A stretch of 64,000 nucleotides of DNA, taken from the NCBI GenBank assembly GCA_028456385.1, contig JALNQF010000067.1:124001-188000 (forward strand), in the 5' to 3' direction. The notes under the pieces are model-generated. The model had not been told where the DNA came from. It did not search any database and saw only the letters and a program-made list of their open reading frames with translations. Of the stretch, positions 12,118 to 21,747 are shown in pieces (the first letter of the stretch is position 1; every line of letters starts with the position of its first letter). Position numbers and translations under genes: made by a program. The DNA comes from Ophiosphaerella korrae. Its lineage: Eukaryota; Ascomycota; Dothideomycetes; Pleosporales; Phaeosphaeriaceae.

Positions 12118-12732
12118 ATGCTTTTGAGAGGGTTTCCTGTCACGCTGATCGCAGCCGCATCGCTCGCGACTGCGCTTCCTCACCAGAAGCAAAGCACGGA
12201 ACAAAGCATTCTCAAGGCTTTGGCCGGTACATACAGTCTGGTCAACACTACCAGGTAATACTGTTCCCCCCAGCCTACACATATCGCTTGCATACTAATC
12301 TTGTACAGCGCCCTCAACGGCGTTCCGATCCCCGATGCCGCCTATGGTGAAGCCCCCGTCGGCCTCCTTATCTACACGGCCGACGGGTGGATGAGCGCAA
12401 CCATCACCGCGACCGAACCCGAGTTCCGCCCAAACCTGACATTCCCCTACCAGCCCAACGACACCGACGCCGACTGGGCGGCCGTGGGCAAACACAGCAT
12501 CGGATATGCGGGTCCTCTACGGTTGAACACTGCTATCCCGGGCAACGAGACGAATGGTCAGGTCTTCCATGGGCCGCTCACGGTCGCCAATGTGCCGACA
12601 TGGGTCGGACAAAATCACAAGCGAAACTACACCATTGTGGAAGAAGGTGGAGACAAGTATTTGAGGATTGGGAGTGAGCGGGGAGGAGGATACACTGGTG
12701 TGCTCTGGTGGAAGAAGGTTCACAGGGAGTAG
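12118..12732 (+). CDS. Secreted lipocalin-like domain protein
   Basis: A small secreted protein of about 186 residues. Two exons, 12118-12254 and 12309-12732, are joined by a 54-nt intron; the frame is kept (AG + C gives Ser). The signal peptide ends near an ALP motif around residue 20. The mature part has the features of the lipocalin-like family found in fungi and bacteria: a starting LAGTYSLVN strand, then YGEAPVGLLIYTADGWMSA, alternating strands with several N-glycosylation sequons, and a closing GVLWWKKV strand. The family is predicted to form a small beta-barrel that may bind a hydrophobic ligand; the ligand is unknown. In some fungi such domains occur in enzymes of secondary metabolism, but nothing in the neighbourhood points that way here. 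Confidence 0.85.
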
Positions 12733-12862
12733 GCTGTAGATAATAACTGTATGATATGATGAAACAAGCAGAAAGCACGCTGATACTTTTTGACAGGAAT
12801 GAATCAACGCCTAGGAATGCCATGCACTAGCTATAGTGAAATGTGAACCGACTTGTCGTTTC

Positions 12863-13582
12863 TTACGCCACCGCAGTCTGAGCCTGCTTGTTCCTAACCT
12901 CCAATTTCCTCGGCTTCTTTCTCTCCTTCTTCTTCTTTTTCTTCTTCTTCTTCTCTCCTTCGCCCTCTTTCTTCTCATCCTTCTTCTCAGCGTCTCCCAT
13001 CTTCCCCGCCGCCTCCCTCAAAACCTCTGGATTCGGCACCATATCTTCCTCTTCGCCTTTCTCTCCCTCCTTCCCCTCTCCCTTCCCCTCTCCCTTCCCC
13101 TCTCCCTTCCCCTCCCCCTCCCCAGCCTTTCCCAGCTTGATCCACGGCCCATGCACTGCCCCCGTCGCGACCCCCGCCAAACCCCCAACCGCCGTCGCCG
13201 GAATCGCAGTAACCCCTCCAACCAGCGTGCCCACCACCGTCCCCAGCCCAGCACTTACGGCAGCCCCAATCCCCGCTCCTCCCACTCCTCCCTGGAATGC
13301 GCCTGACGTCAGCATCCGCGCCTTCTTTGAGTTGCCGTGCGCCTCCACTTCCTTGTTGTACGCGTCTCGCAGGTACTTTTCGCGCTTCGCAGGATCCTTG
13401 ATCGCGTCTGCCGCGCTGCGTAACGACGATGCAGATTTTTGTAGCGCAAGGGCAGATTCGGCAGCTGTGGCGGCTTCATTAAGTTTGGACTGGGGCGAGT
13501 CTGCGTTTTGGGCGATTTTTTCGAGTTCAGCAGATGGGATTTCTTGCTGGGAGGTGGTGCGGTTTAACTTTTTAGGAGGCAT
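12863..13582 (-). CDS. Glycine-zipper protein with Lys/Glu repeat tail
   Basis: A single-exon gene of 239 residues, not recognised by name. Residues 1-95 are helical and Ala/Glu/Lys-rich. Residues about 96-145 form a Gly/Ala/Val segment with repeated GxxxG spacing (GGVGGAGIGAAV, GTLVGGV, AVGGLAGVATG), typical of glycine-zipper membrane-inserting helices. A Lys/Glu/Gly tail follows, containing about four GEGK tetrapeptides coded by a 12-bp minisatellite and ending in a run of nine lysines and KKPRKLEV. The start AUG is the first in the open frame. Such Gly-zipper proteins are often stress-related or membrane-associated in fungi, but no function is assigned. The long open frame on the opposite strand is a shadow caused by the biased composition. 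Confidence 0.7.
   Translation of the reverse strand: MPPKKLNRTTSQQEIPSAELEKIAQNADSPQSKLNEAATAAESALALQKSASSLRSAADAIKDPAKREKYLRDAYNKEVEAHGNSKKARMLTSGAFQGGVGGAGIGAAVSAGLGTVVGTLVGGVTAIPATAVGGLAGVATGAVHGPWIKLGKAGEGEGKGEGKGEGKGEGKEGEKGEEEDMVPNPEVLREAAGKMGDAEKKDEKKEGEGEKKKKKKKKKERKKPRKLEVRNKQAQTAVA
13071..13124. repeat. 12-bp coding minisatellite (GKGE repeat)
   Basis: About four tandem copies of a CCCCTCTCCCTT unit inside the glycine-zipper gene. On the minus strand each unit encodes Gly-Glu-Gly-Lys. Being a multiple of three, copy changes leave the reading frame intact. Confidence 0.8.
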
Positions 13583-13826
13583 CGCAGGCGGTGGAGTGGT
13601 TCAGATAGGATATCAGATGGTGGGGAGAGAAGGGGGTCCATTGTGGGTGGACGCGTGGTTGGTGGAGGCATGGGGGAGTTGTGAGTTCGTGACGGGTGTG
13701 ACGTCACGGTGCGCCGTGCTGTGAAGGGCGGTGGTTGAAACCTGGAAAATGGGCGGTACGGCAATTTTTTGGGCCCGTGTAAGATGAAATGGAGTCAATT
13801 TTATTGCTTGGAACTATTACCTAGAA

Positions 13827-16800
13827 CTATGCCCAACTCAAAGTCCAGTCTCCTTGCCATGCTCCTCCGCTTGTCACGTCTTGTAAGCCGGACAGCTTCA
13901 ATGTACTTGAGCTTGAATTATAGTTGACTTTCGCTGCATCAACTGCCTGTCCATTCAGCTTAACTTGCCCAACGCTGCTTGGTACACCCAACACCGTCAC
14001 ATTTCCAAGCACATTGCTATCCTTATACCCACCCTGGACGCCGACCTTGAGCTGTCCTTTCATAGCAGTAAAAGTTACATCGAGGGTCGCTAACGGTTCG
14101 ATCGACTCTCCATCATCCACGTACAAACAACCAGACGCTTCACCATCGTCACTGAGTGCAACAATGAGTCCCCAGGGGTTCTTGCGAGAATCAGTCGTAG
14201 TGTACCCAGGTTCCTGAATAGGCAGGACAGAACCACCGCGAATGAAAACTGGGATATGACCCAGCGGTGCCGAGATTGTAGTATTTATACCAGCCTGTGC
14301 TTTGACGCGCTCGCCAGTGTACCAGTCATACCACGACTCTCCGTCAATCACACCTGGGAAGACGCCTTTGACAGTAGTGACCTGCGGTTCGAGAACTGGA
14401 GTAACCAGGATGTTGGGGCCGAGAAGAAACTGAGTATCTACACCAGCTAGCTGCGGCTCATTGGGGAACTCCCAGGCCAAAGCACGCATAACAGTGGAAC
14501 CAGTGGTGTGGGCTTGATGAAAGAGCGTGTACATGTATGGTAACAAAGAGTAGCGAATATGCATTGCGGACCGAGAAGCCGACGCTACACTTTCCCAGCG
14601 GAAGGGCTCCTGAGATTTAGCGGAAAGAGTGTTGTGGTTTCGATAAAAGGGGAAGAAGGCTGAGAGTTGCATCCACCGGGAACATAGCTCAGCATCCGTG
14701 TTTCCATTGAAGCCGCATGTGTCGACGCCAAACATGGGGATACCGAAAAGCGAAAATGAAAGTGCCTGCGGAATTGAGAAGTACATGTAGTACCTAGCAA
14801 CATTAATTAGACGATGCATATTGGGACTTCAAGTGAATACTCACCACTTCGACGCGTTGTCGCCACCCCAATGACCAGCATGCTTTCCACTACCAGCGAA
14901 AGTCGATCGACCAATAATGAATGGGCGCTTTCCTGGAAATACAGAGAGGAGACCTTGGTAGGTAGCATTGATAATCTGATGCCCCCAAATGTTGTGCACA
15001 TCATATTCTTGCATACCGTTCGCATGTGTTGCGTTTGGACTAACCGCATGCACTGCAAGATCGCCCTGAACATTGTCAATAGCATATGGCGGGTGGTTTA
15101 CATTCCGTACACCAGGCGTTGGAGTTGTGCGCAGGTAGCTCGTTGATGTCGAACTGTGTATCGTACTGCTTTGCGCAGCAGCTTGACTTGATGCGCCCGC
15201 AGAAGCAGAAGCAGCTTCGGTGGCGTTTGTGATATTAAAAGCTTCGGGATACTCATAAATGACGTTGCTGACCTCTCCGGGAAGTGCAAATGGGGGATGG
15301 ACTGGGTTGAGAGTGACGTTGCCGGTCCCACAAGATCCAACGCAGAACGAAGAGACCTCCGTCATATCAACCCAGAACCCGCTGAATGGAACTTCTTTGT
15401 ACCACTCAACCATTTCTTCCACCCACCATTTCACACCGTTGGGGGACATCCAGTCAGGGAAGACTGTGTAGCCTGGCCAGACGGCGCCGATATACTGGCT
15501 ACCATCAGGATTGGTTAAGAAAACACCCGATTCATTGCCTCGCGTATATGTGCCATACACGTCGCTAGCATTCTGAGGGTTCGGAATGTAGATGGCACCA
15601 TCAACAATGGGAACGAAATGTTGGTTGTTTCCATGCAGCCAGCCGAAAAAGTCTGCCACGCCTGACTGTGAGAATGTGACGGGGTCGAGTGTGAAGTCTC
15701 GGTATTGGTCCATGTAATCAATATCGAGCCAGATGGTTTCCATAGGGATGTTAAACGCTCGCATAGTCTCGACAATGCCCCTAAGCTCAGTCCAATTACG
15801 ATAGCCCCAACGGCACTGATGGTAGCCAAAAGTCCAGTACGACTGCATGGCCGGTAGACCAATAGCCGATGATTGATACTGTTTGGTTACTTCCGGCTGA
15901 GTTGGGCCGTCAAAGAAGAAGAGATCAATCTCGCCGCCTAAAGTTCTCCACGTCAGGTTTTCAGGTTTGAGTACAACTTCCATACCGTGAAGATTGCGGT
16001 AGTACACCCCATGAGATGCTGACCGATAAGGCGAACCTTTAGCGCTATCACGACGAATCATATCGTCCTCGTAACCAAAATTTCGTTGTTGTATGTCGGA
16101 TTGCTTAAGGGCTCTCCTGTCTTTGTTGCTATGGTTGCTGGCATCGTAGTATCGCGTCTCTAAGTAGAATGGGTGACTTCCATATAAGTTGCGATCGATT
16201 GGATCACCAACGTCCGCTGCGTAAATGGTGGCCGTGAAGTTATTGTTGAGCCGCAGGCCATGGATACGTTCACCTAAACCATAGAGGTTATAGTCATCAG
16301 GCAGGCTGTTCACAAATTCGACGAATTGATTTTCGTATACAAGATGTGTAGCTTTTGTGGTGAAGATGACATCACCGCTAGATTTTCGGGTTACGCTGAA
16401 CCAGAACGAAGGATCATTCCCCCAGTCAAATTTGAGGTCTAGTTCTCCATATGAGTCCTCAACTTTAGGCCTAGGAACTAAATCTTCTGGAACGACCCAT
16501 TGTGAGCTGTTTGAAGCGTCGATATACGCAGGCCTGATATTGACTGCTAGCCTGTCCTTGCTCTGATATTCCACCTTGAGGTTGAGCGTCCCAATATCGT
16601 CGCCATATAGATTACAAGCTTTCCCGGCTAGTGTGAGGACAGCACTGAGACCTGCTTTGCTTTCCTGTAGCTGCGATGCGCTGTAGCCAGGGCAAACGTC
16701 TTGTGCATTGACGGCCTGTGGATCTTGGATATTGGAGATAACATCCAAACCTACATCTGCTGAGGCAGGAATTGTGAAGATTGATCGGAAAGAAGTAGGG

Positions 16801-16931
16801 GTGCCATTAAGTGTTGTGCTCCAACCGTCTTTGGAGGAAGTGGGTGTTGCCGATTGAGAGTTCTGGGCGTGTGTCAACGCTAGAAAAGAAGATATGAAGG
16901 CGGAAGCTTGGACAAAGCTTGTGCGAGCCAT
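13827..16931 (-). CDS. GH31 alpha-glucosidase, secreted
   Basis: A secreted family-31 glycoside hydrolase of about 1017 residues that would release glucose from the non-reducing ends of maltose and malto-oligosaccharides. Exons are 16931-14845 and 14793-13827, split by a 51-nt intron (GTGAGT...CTAG) that interrupts the Trp after the acid/base region. The start AUG (MARTSFV) gives a signal peptide ending near THAQ. The N-terminal GH31 beta-sandwich carries YGLGERIHGLRL. The catalytic barrel shows WLDIDYMDQYRDFTLDP, then the nucleophile loop FWVDMTEVSSFC (Asp near residue 519), then the acid/base loop HWGGDNAS (near residue 688). The usual nucleophile loop in this family is DMNEPSSF; here Thr and Val replace Asn and Pro. 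The C-terminal beta domains include VFIRGGSVLPIQEPG. Length fits fungal extracellular alpha-glucosidases. Many N-glycosylation sequons are present. Confidence 0.95.
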
Positions 16932-18167
16932 TGTAAATCGGCTGCGCAAGCCAATAAATTCCGAGTGTGCTTTATGTTGGGTGGAAATTGTCACAATAAA
17001 GTCTAGATGTTTTCGCAGGCTTTACAGCAGGCGGCAACGGCAAGATATATGCCAGCATCCCCCCCACTTCTTGTTCGATATACGAAGAACATGTCGATCA
17101 ACTTAGAATCCCCGCAGTTGAAAAAAGTCGGGATGACGATGCTCAGGTACATCAACAAGGAAGGTTGCATTAGCGAAGCTGCGGGAAATGCTCACCATGT
17201 TTGTCGTGCCGACATTGAGCGAATCGGTGTCCATGGAGCAGGGAGCAAATGCGTGAATGGTTCCTTCAACCGGGTTCAATGGCTGGTCCCATCTTAGCTT
17301 TGGGTCTCTCGTGGATAATACCTCATGCAGGCCTTGATCGTTCCATGGTCAGGCTGTGAACATGCTAGAGAAGACCAGTGACGATGAGTGGTATATGACA
17401 TGGCAAAGAGAAAAAAGCGGCAGGTCTGAATATGTCCACCGTCTTTCAAGATATTTCGAGGTGATGCTCTCGATCGAACCAACAAGCATATACTATGCCT
17501 GTCAGTATATCTTCTAGAATATGGTCCATACCTTCTTCCCACCTGCTCATTGTTATCCTGTCCTCATCTGCAATGGGTCTTTTAGCGCTGCATCTCAACG
17601 TTCTTTAACCGAATAGCTTGTTATTCGATTATGGGTTACGTAGTTTCCGTTAATGTAGGCCTCCTGCGCCCTAGGCAAGGTGTGAGCCTTCGCCTTGGTT
17701 CCGAAGATATACATTTTTTTTCCAATCTGATTGGTATCGAGTGGTATCTTGTATTGCCTGTTTCTCTGCACTACAACTACATTCGTATTCCCCAGATCCA
17801 TCCGATTATTCGCCTGACAGTGTATTGACCTGTTCTCACTAGCCTCAATATCTTCCATACCGTACATGGCTTCAAATGTAAGCCTATCGCTACATCAAGT
17901 CTTACCTACAATTCGTATATCCCCTGCACCGCATCGACCCTGCGCATAAATAAGACTAAAGAGATTCAAAAGAAATAGGTTCGTTGGTTGGTAGTCGGGC
18001 CGCTAGGGCAGGTATCTGTTGTAGGAAAGGCTCATTGGAAATGCTGGGATTAAAAAAATATCGTGCTTGATTAAAACACTGCGGGCGGCTTTACGCTCGT
18101 CGCTGCCTTGAGCGGCTTCTGATGACTTTTTCAGAATCATTATACAATGTGGTCGTAGTTGCCTGGA
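16932..18167. other. Intergenic spacer
   Basis: Upstream region of the alpha-glucosidase gene (left end) and 3' side of the single-pass membrane protein gene (right end). Short open frames, including one at 17595-17867 on the minus strand, have no supporting domain. No RNA gene is seen. Confidence 0.4.
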
Positions 18168-19805
18168 CTACTGTAAAGGCGAGTAACTTGTTGGTCGACT
18201 TGCATCGCTCAGTCGTCTCTTGAACATAGTGTATGAGCTGTGGGTACCCTCTTCTGGCAAATATAACCCATCCTCGGGTAGCCAACTCCGCGATGCATGA
18301 GTCTTCTGGGTCATTGTGCTTTGCAGAGACGAACGGGTTGGTGGTGCTTTAGGTCGCCGCGAAGGCATAGTATACACAGTTGGTGATAGCCGAAAATTTG
18401 CTGCTGTGGGGCTCGCTAATGTCGCAGGACTTGGAAGTGCTGCTGTGCTTGGGTGCAAGTGGGATGCGCTGATGGGAGATGGAACGAGTGTGGTGGCTGA
18501 TAGTGGTTGTGGTGATAGAATTACATCTACTTCTGGAGGATTCGAAGACAGTGAGGCGCCAAATGTTGCTTGTGTTGGGGTTCGAGCTGGATTGCGCTCA
18601 GGTAGAGTAGGCGTTGCTGACCTTGAGACTGGATCTTCTGTCCCTGGCTGATCGGTACCAATAATGTCTTGATACCAATCATAAGAGTTAAAGCTTAGGC
18701 TTGGGCTTGGTGGTGGCAAATCAGGGAATGGAATTTGGGGTGCTTTACTCTCCAGCTTCTTCAAAGTCTTTTTCCTTCGAATTTCTGTATCGTCCTCTTG
18801 TTCGTCATCAGTTGTCGCGTGAACGTCCGACAAGCTGTCTTTCCGTGGATATGATTTCATCTCGTACTCCGATACCTGTTCGCTTGTCTTCTTCTGGCTG
18901 ATGGAAAGCGGAGGGGTTTGCGCAACGGGTGGGAGATATTCTTCGAACCGATACTTTGGCATCCGATCCCGCGATGCCCCGCTATCCCGCGCTGAGCTCA
19001 CGGCGTTGAACATTACATCATCAAAGATCATACTTTTGTTGATGTTAACATTGATAGCATACCGTTTTCCTTCGACCTCCTCGGTTGGTGGAGGTGGGAG
19101 GGGCATATCATTGGGTGGTAACGGGAGAGCCTTCGCATCTGACAGGGACCTTTGGCGGGTTGCTTGTTCTGATGACTGTTTCGTTTCGGACGCGAACTTC
19201 TCTTTTTCTGTCTTGTGGGTATCTGTTATAGTGGTTTCGACGATTTTAGCAAGGGAAGCATCTACCATTTGATCGTGTTGTTCGCGAAATCTTGCATTGT
19301 GTGGGCTGTTTGGTAGAGATGCAACAAGGGTTTTCTGGTCTGATGCAGCGGATGCAGATCTAGTACGGTTGGTTGGAGGTGCTTCCCTCGATTCGTCGAG
19401 TGGCTGCCGTCCTTTTCTCTTCCAGTACCATAACCCAAAGCCTATTAGTAGCAAGATAAAACCTGCAGCTCCTAGACCGACACCAATCGCTGCTGTAGCG
19501 CTCATGCGTGTCGTTGGGTCTAAACTCGAACCACCAGCCGGGCCAAAAGGTGCAGCCTCGACTAAACCCGAGCATCTTCCTTTCGAGCATATTCTATCAC
19601 TAGCGCAGTCGCTATCTGAGGAGCAGGTTGGGCCAGGTATATTGGAGGACGTAGTCGCACTAGGATCATTGCCTAATGGATTCAATGTGGGGGTGGGAGC
19701 GGCGGTGTCGAGTTGTATTAAACTAAATTGCTGTTCGGTGTGGGTAGGGTCTGATGCTTCTGGTGCAGTGATGGAAACAGCGAGTCGTCGTATGGTGGTA
19801 GACAT
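18168..19805 (-). CDS. Single-pass membrane protein with large cytoplasmic tail
   Basis: A single-exon gene of 545 residues. The N-terminal 100 residues are Ser/Thr/Pro-rich and contain a short cysteine cluster around residues 60-80 (TCSSDSDCASDRICSKGRC). One strong transmembrane helix follows at about 104-128 (GVGLGAAGFILLLIGFGLWYW), immediately flanked by KRKGR, so the long C-terminal part should face the cytoplasm. That tail is disordered, with proline runs (LPLPPNDMPLPPPP, FPDLPPPSPS), many Ser-Pro/Thr-Pro sites and charged patches. The plan resembles fungal cell-wall sensor-like or mating/septum membrane proteins, but no diagnostic domain is visible and there is no clear N-terminal signal peptide. 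Name and function remain open. Confidence 0.75.
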   Translation of the reverse strand: MSTTIRRLAVSITAPEASDPTHTEQQFSLIQLDTAAPTPTLNPLGNDPSATTSSNIPGPTCSSDSDCASDRICSKGRCSGLVEAAPFGPAGGSSLDPTTRMSATAAIGVGLGAAGFILLLIGFGLWYWKRKGRQPLDESREAPPTNRTRSASAASDQKTLVASLPNSPHNARFREQHDQMVDASLAKIVETTITDTHKTEKEKFASETKQSSEQATRQRSLSDAKALPLPPNDMPLPPPPTEEVEGKRYAINVNINKSMIFDDVMFNAVSSARDSGASRDRMPKYRFEEYLPPVAQTPPLSISQKKTSEQVSEYEMKSYPRKDSLSDVHATTDDEQEDDTEIRRKKTLKKLESKAPQIPFPDLPPPSPSLSFNSYDWYQDIIGTDQPGTEDPVSRSATPTLPERNPARTPTQATFGASLSSNPPEVDVILSPQPLSATTLVPSPISASHLHPSTAALPSPATLASPTAANFRLSPTVYTMPSRRPKAPPTRSSLQSTMTQKTHASRSWLPEDGLYLPEEGTHSSYTMFKRRLSDASRPTSYSPLQ

Positions 19806-20453
19806 TATGATTAAGAAGTAGGGGTATCGTTATGACAAGGAAACACTATTGTCGCATTTATTAGCCTTCTGGAAAGTAACAACCAAGGGTTACGACTTCG
19901 TACAAGAACGTATTAAGGGTGGCTATCTGCAGCAATATGAATGAAAGTCGGCTTCTTCAAGATGGTATTAGTTTAGAGAACGAATGGCGATCCTTAGCAA
20001 GAAGAGTCCTCGCGACAGGACTGCCTGTGTTGCGACACGAGGACGCCCCCCCGTTATTGTAGTTCGCGACGAACAGGCCGAAAGTTTATTGACGATCCTA
20101 GGGCGATCCGTTTTGGGGTGGTGGTTTGACGATACTTAGCGCGTAAGCTAATGTTGCATTGGGCGAACCTTCGCCAGAAGCAGCAGGAGCACTAGAAGCA
20201 TGACAGCAGCGCCATGCGAGGAAAAGGAAATTAATGCGGTAGAAGCTGATGTGCAGACAGTGCTGATGGCGCGAGGTGACAGCTTCGCATTACAACTACT
20301 TTACACCGTTGACAATCCTCAAGACTCTTGCTGATGGTTGGAAGCCGTGTCTGGAAACAGTAATCGTCAGTAGCATCCCGAGTCATGACAAGCCAAATCC
20401 GTCTCCGAGAATATCTAGCCGTTTCAGCGGCACGAATCGGTGCCTTGCACATA
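19806..20453. other. Intergenic spacer
   Basis: Upstream region of the membrane protein gene. A run of seven C lies near 20047. No other structure is seen. Confidence 0.4.
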
Positions 20454-21033
20454 CTATTTTTTGGACGCCAGCCACTTTGTCACCTCCTTCGCGTTTGAGT
20501 CTGGAGGGAAAACTGGATATCAAACATGGATGATCTTTGCATCCTCGACGACGAGCGAAATTCTTTTGTTCAGTGTTTCGTTTCGTCAGTTGAAGGTCGG
20601 CAGCTTCAACGCCTTGACAAGTGTCATGTGCTCGTCCGAAAGAAGCTCGTACGGGAGGTGCAATTGCTGCTTAGCTTCTGCCTGATATGGAGTGCCTTGC
20701 GTCGACACGCCGAATACGTTCTTCACGCCGCACCTGTGCAGCTCGGAGATTTCGTCCCTGAAGCCGCATGCCTGTGGTGTACAGCCTCGTGCCCTTGGTA
20801 TGGAATTCCAGTCATCTGATATCGTCTCGCCTGGTGCACCAGTGCGGGAATAGCAGAAAATAACGGTCAAACCTGGAAGCGAGGCAACATCCACCATATG
20901 GCCAATGTTTGACCCCGGCAAAGTGTGAACAAGCTCCATCGTCCTGAGGCACCGGTAAATCTGAGGGGAGAGATGTATCTATTTTGGTCAGCCATCTTAC
21001 AAGTATGCTCAACGCTGGCGACTGACGAGACAT
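20454..21033 (-). pseudogene. Broken peroxiredoxin (AhpC/TSA-type) gene
   Basis: Translation on the minus strand shows the hallmarks of a thioredoxin-fold peroxiredoxin: LPVPQDDGAC near the start, then SLPGLTVIFCYSRTG, a GARGCTPQACGFRDE-like stretch (here PRARGCTPQACGFRDE), VFGVSTQ, LPYELLSDE, KALKLPTF, KRISLVVEDAKI and YPVFPPDSNA. The reading frame is broken in three places. The N-terminal motif and the catalytic part are in different frames (shift near 20900-20930, possibly with missing sequence). Two in-frame TGA codons, at 20588-20586 and 20522-20520, interrupt the C-terminal third, yet coding similarity resumes in the same frame after each and ends at a natural TAG. An intron cannot explain both stops. 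Intact relatives would reduce hydroperoxides. Close relatives of this family are common in bacteria, so ancient transfer is possible but not shown. Confidence 0.8.
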
Positions 21034-21747
21034 GATGTCAAGACTCTCCACACGCGTTGCCAGAACAATCGCTTTGTTCTTGGAATCGCGCCACGGACTT
21101 GACCGTGGGGCTGTCAGCCACAACCCTTGTCTGAGGTGTGAACGAACAGATACTCGGCTAATGAACCCCTAAACAAGCCCAGCCCGTTTTGCGTGTCTCG
21201 GTACAGGCTATAAAGTTCCTAAACGGTCTTAGGTTGCCTTAGTATGGGCCGAATTGGAAAATATGAGAGTGATGCACTGAGTACAGAGCAGCAAGGCGTG
21301 GTGTCGAGAGCGCGAGGTATTAGTGAGGGGAAGGCTGTAACTTGTGCTCCTAAGTGTGTCAAAGCTAGCCGAATCTAACACCTGGCTTGCGATAACATTC
21401 CTGTAGAGGTTATTGCAGGGCCTCTTAGTTCATTGAGTAATAGTACGGTACGTGTTTCTTTGGGCGGAATAGCTCTCATGAGTCTGGTTATACTTACTTA
21501 GGTAGGTAGTCTTTGAATTGTGACTGTACGCTGCGGCGGCTTTCCATGGCCTCTGCGAGCAATCGCTTATCGATAGCTTGTGACGCGTTGCTTCCGCGTC
21601 AAGCATGTCGTCATCAAAAATCGGACCTTTTGAACAAATCATGTGCGTTCATTCGACGCCTGAATAAGCACCCCGCTATTTGCCAGCATCATACTGACCT
21701 TCCGCACCCACTGCCGGCCGCCCAACTTGCCAGTTATTTACTATTTG
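21034..21747. other. Intergenic, upstream of the Rieske/AIF gene
   Basis: Spacer between the broken peroxiredoxin and the flavoprotein gene. No open frame of note and no recognised regulatory site. Confidence 0.4.

Noticed and set aside
12888..13724. Plus-strand frame of 278 codons, Phe/Ser/Pro-rich
   Set aside because: Antisense shadow of the Lys/Glu-rich minus-strand gene; composition explained by that gene.
17595..17867. Minus-strand frame of 90 codons
   Set aside because: No domain, no flanking exons, composition not clearly coding.
20454..21033. Repeat-induced point mutation as the cause of the peroxiredoxin stops
   Set aside because: The local sequence is not strongly AT-shifted, and a Trp-to-TGA change is not in the usual CpA context, so the cause is left open.
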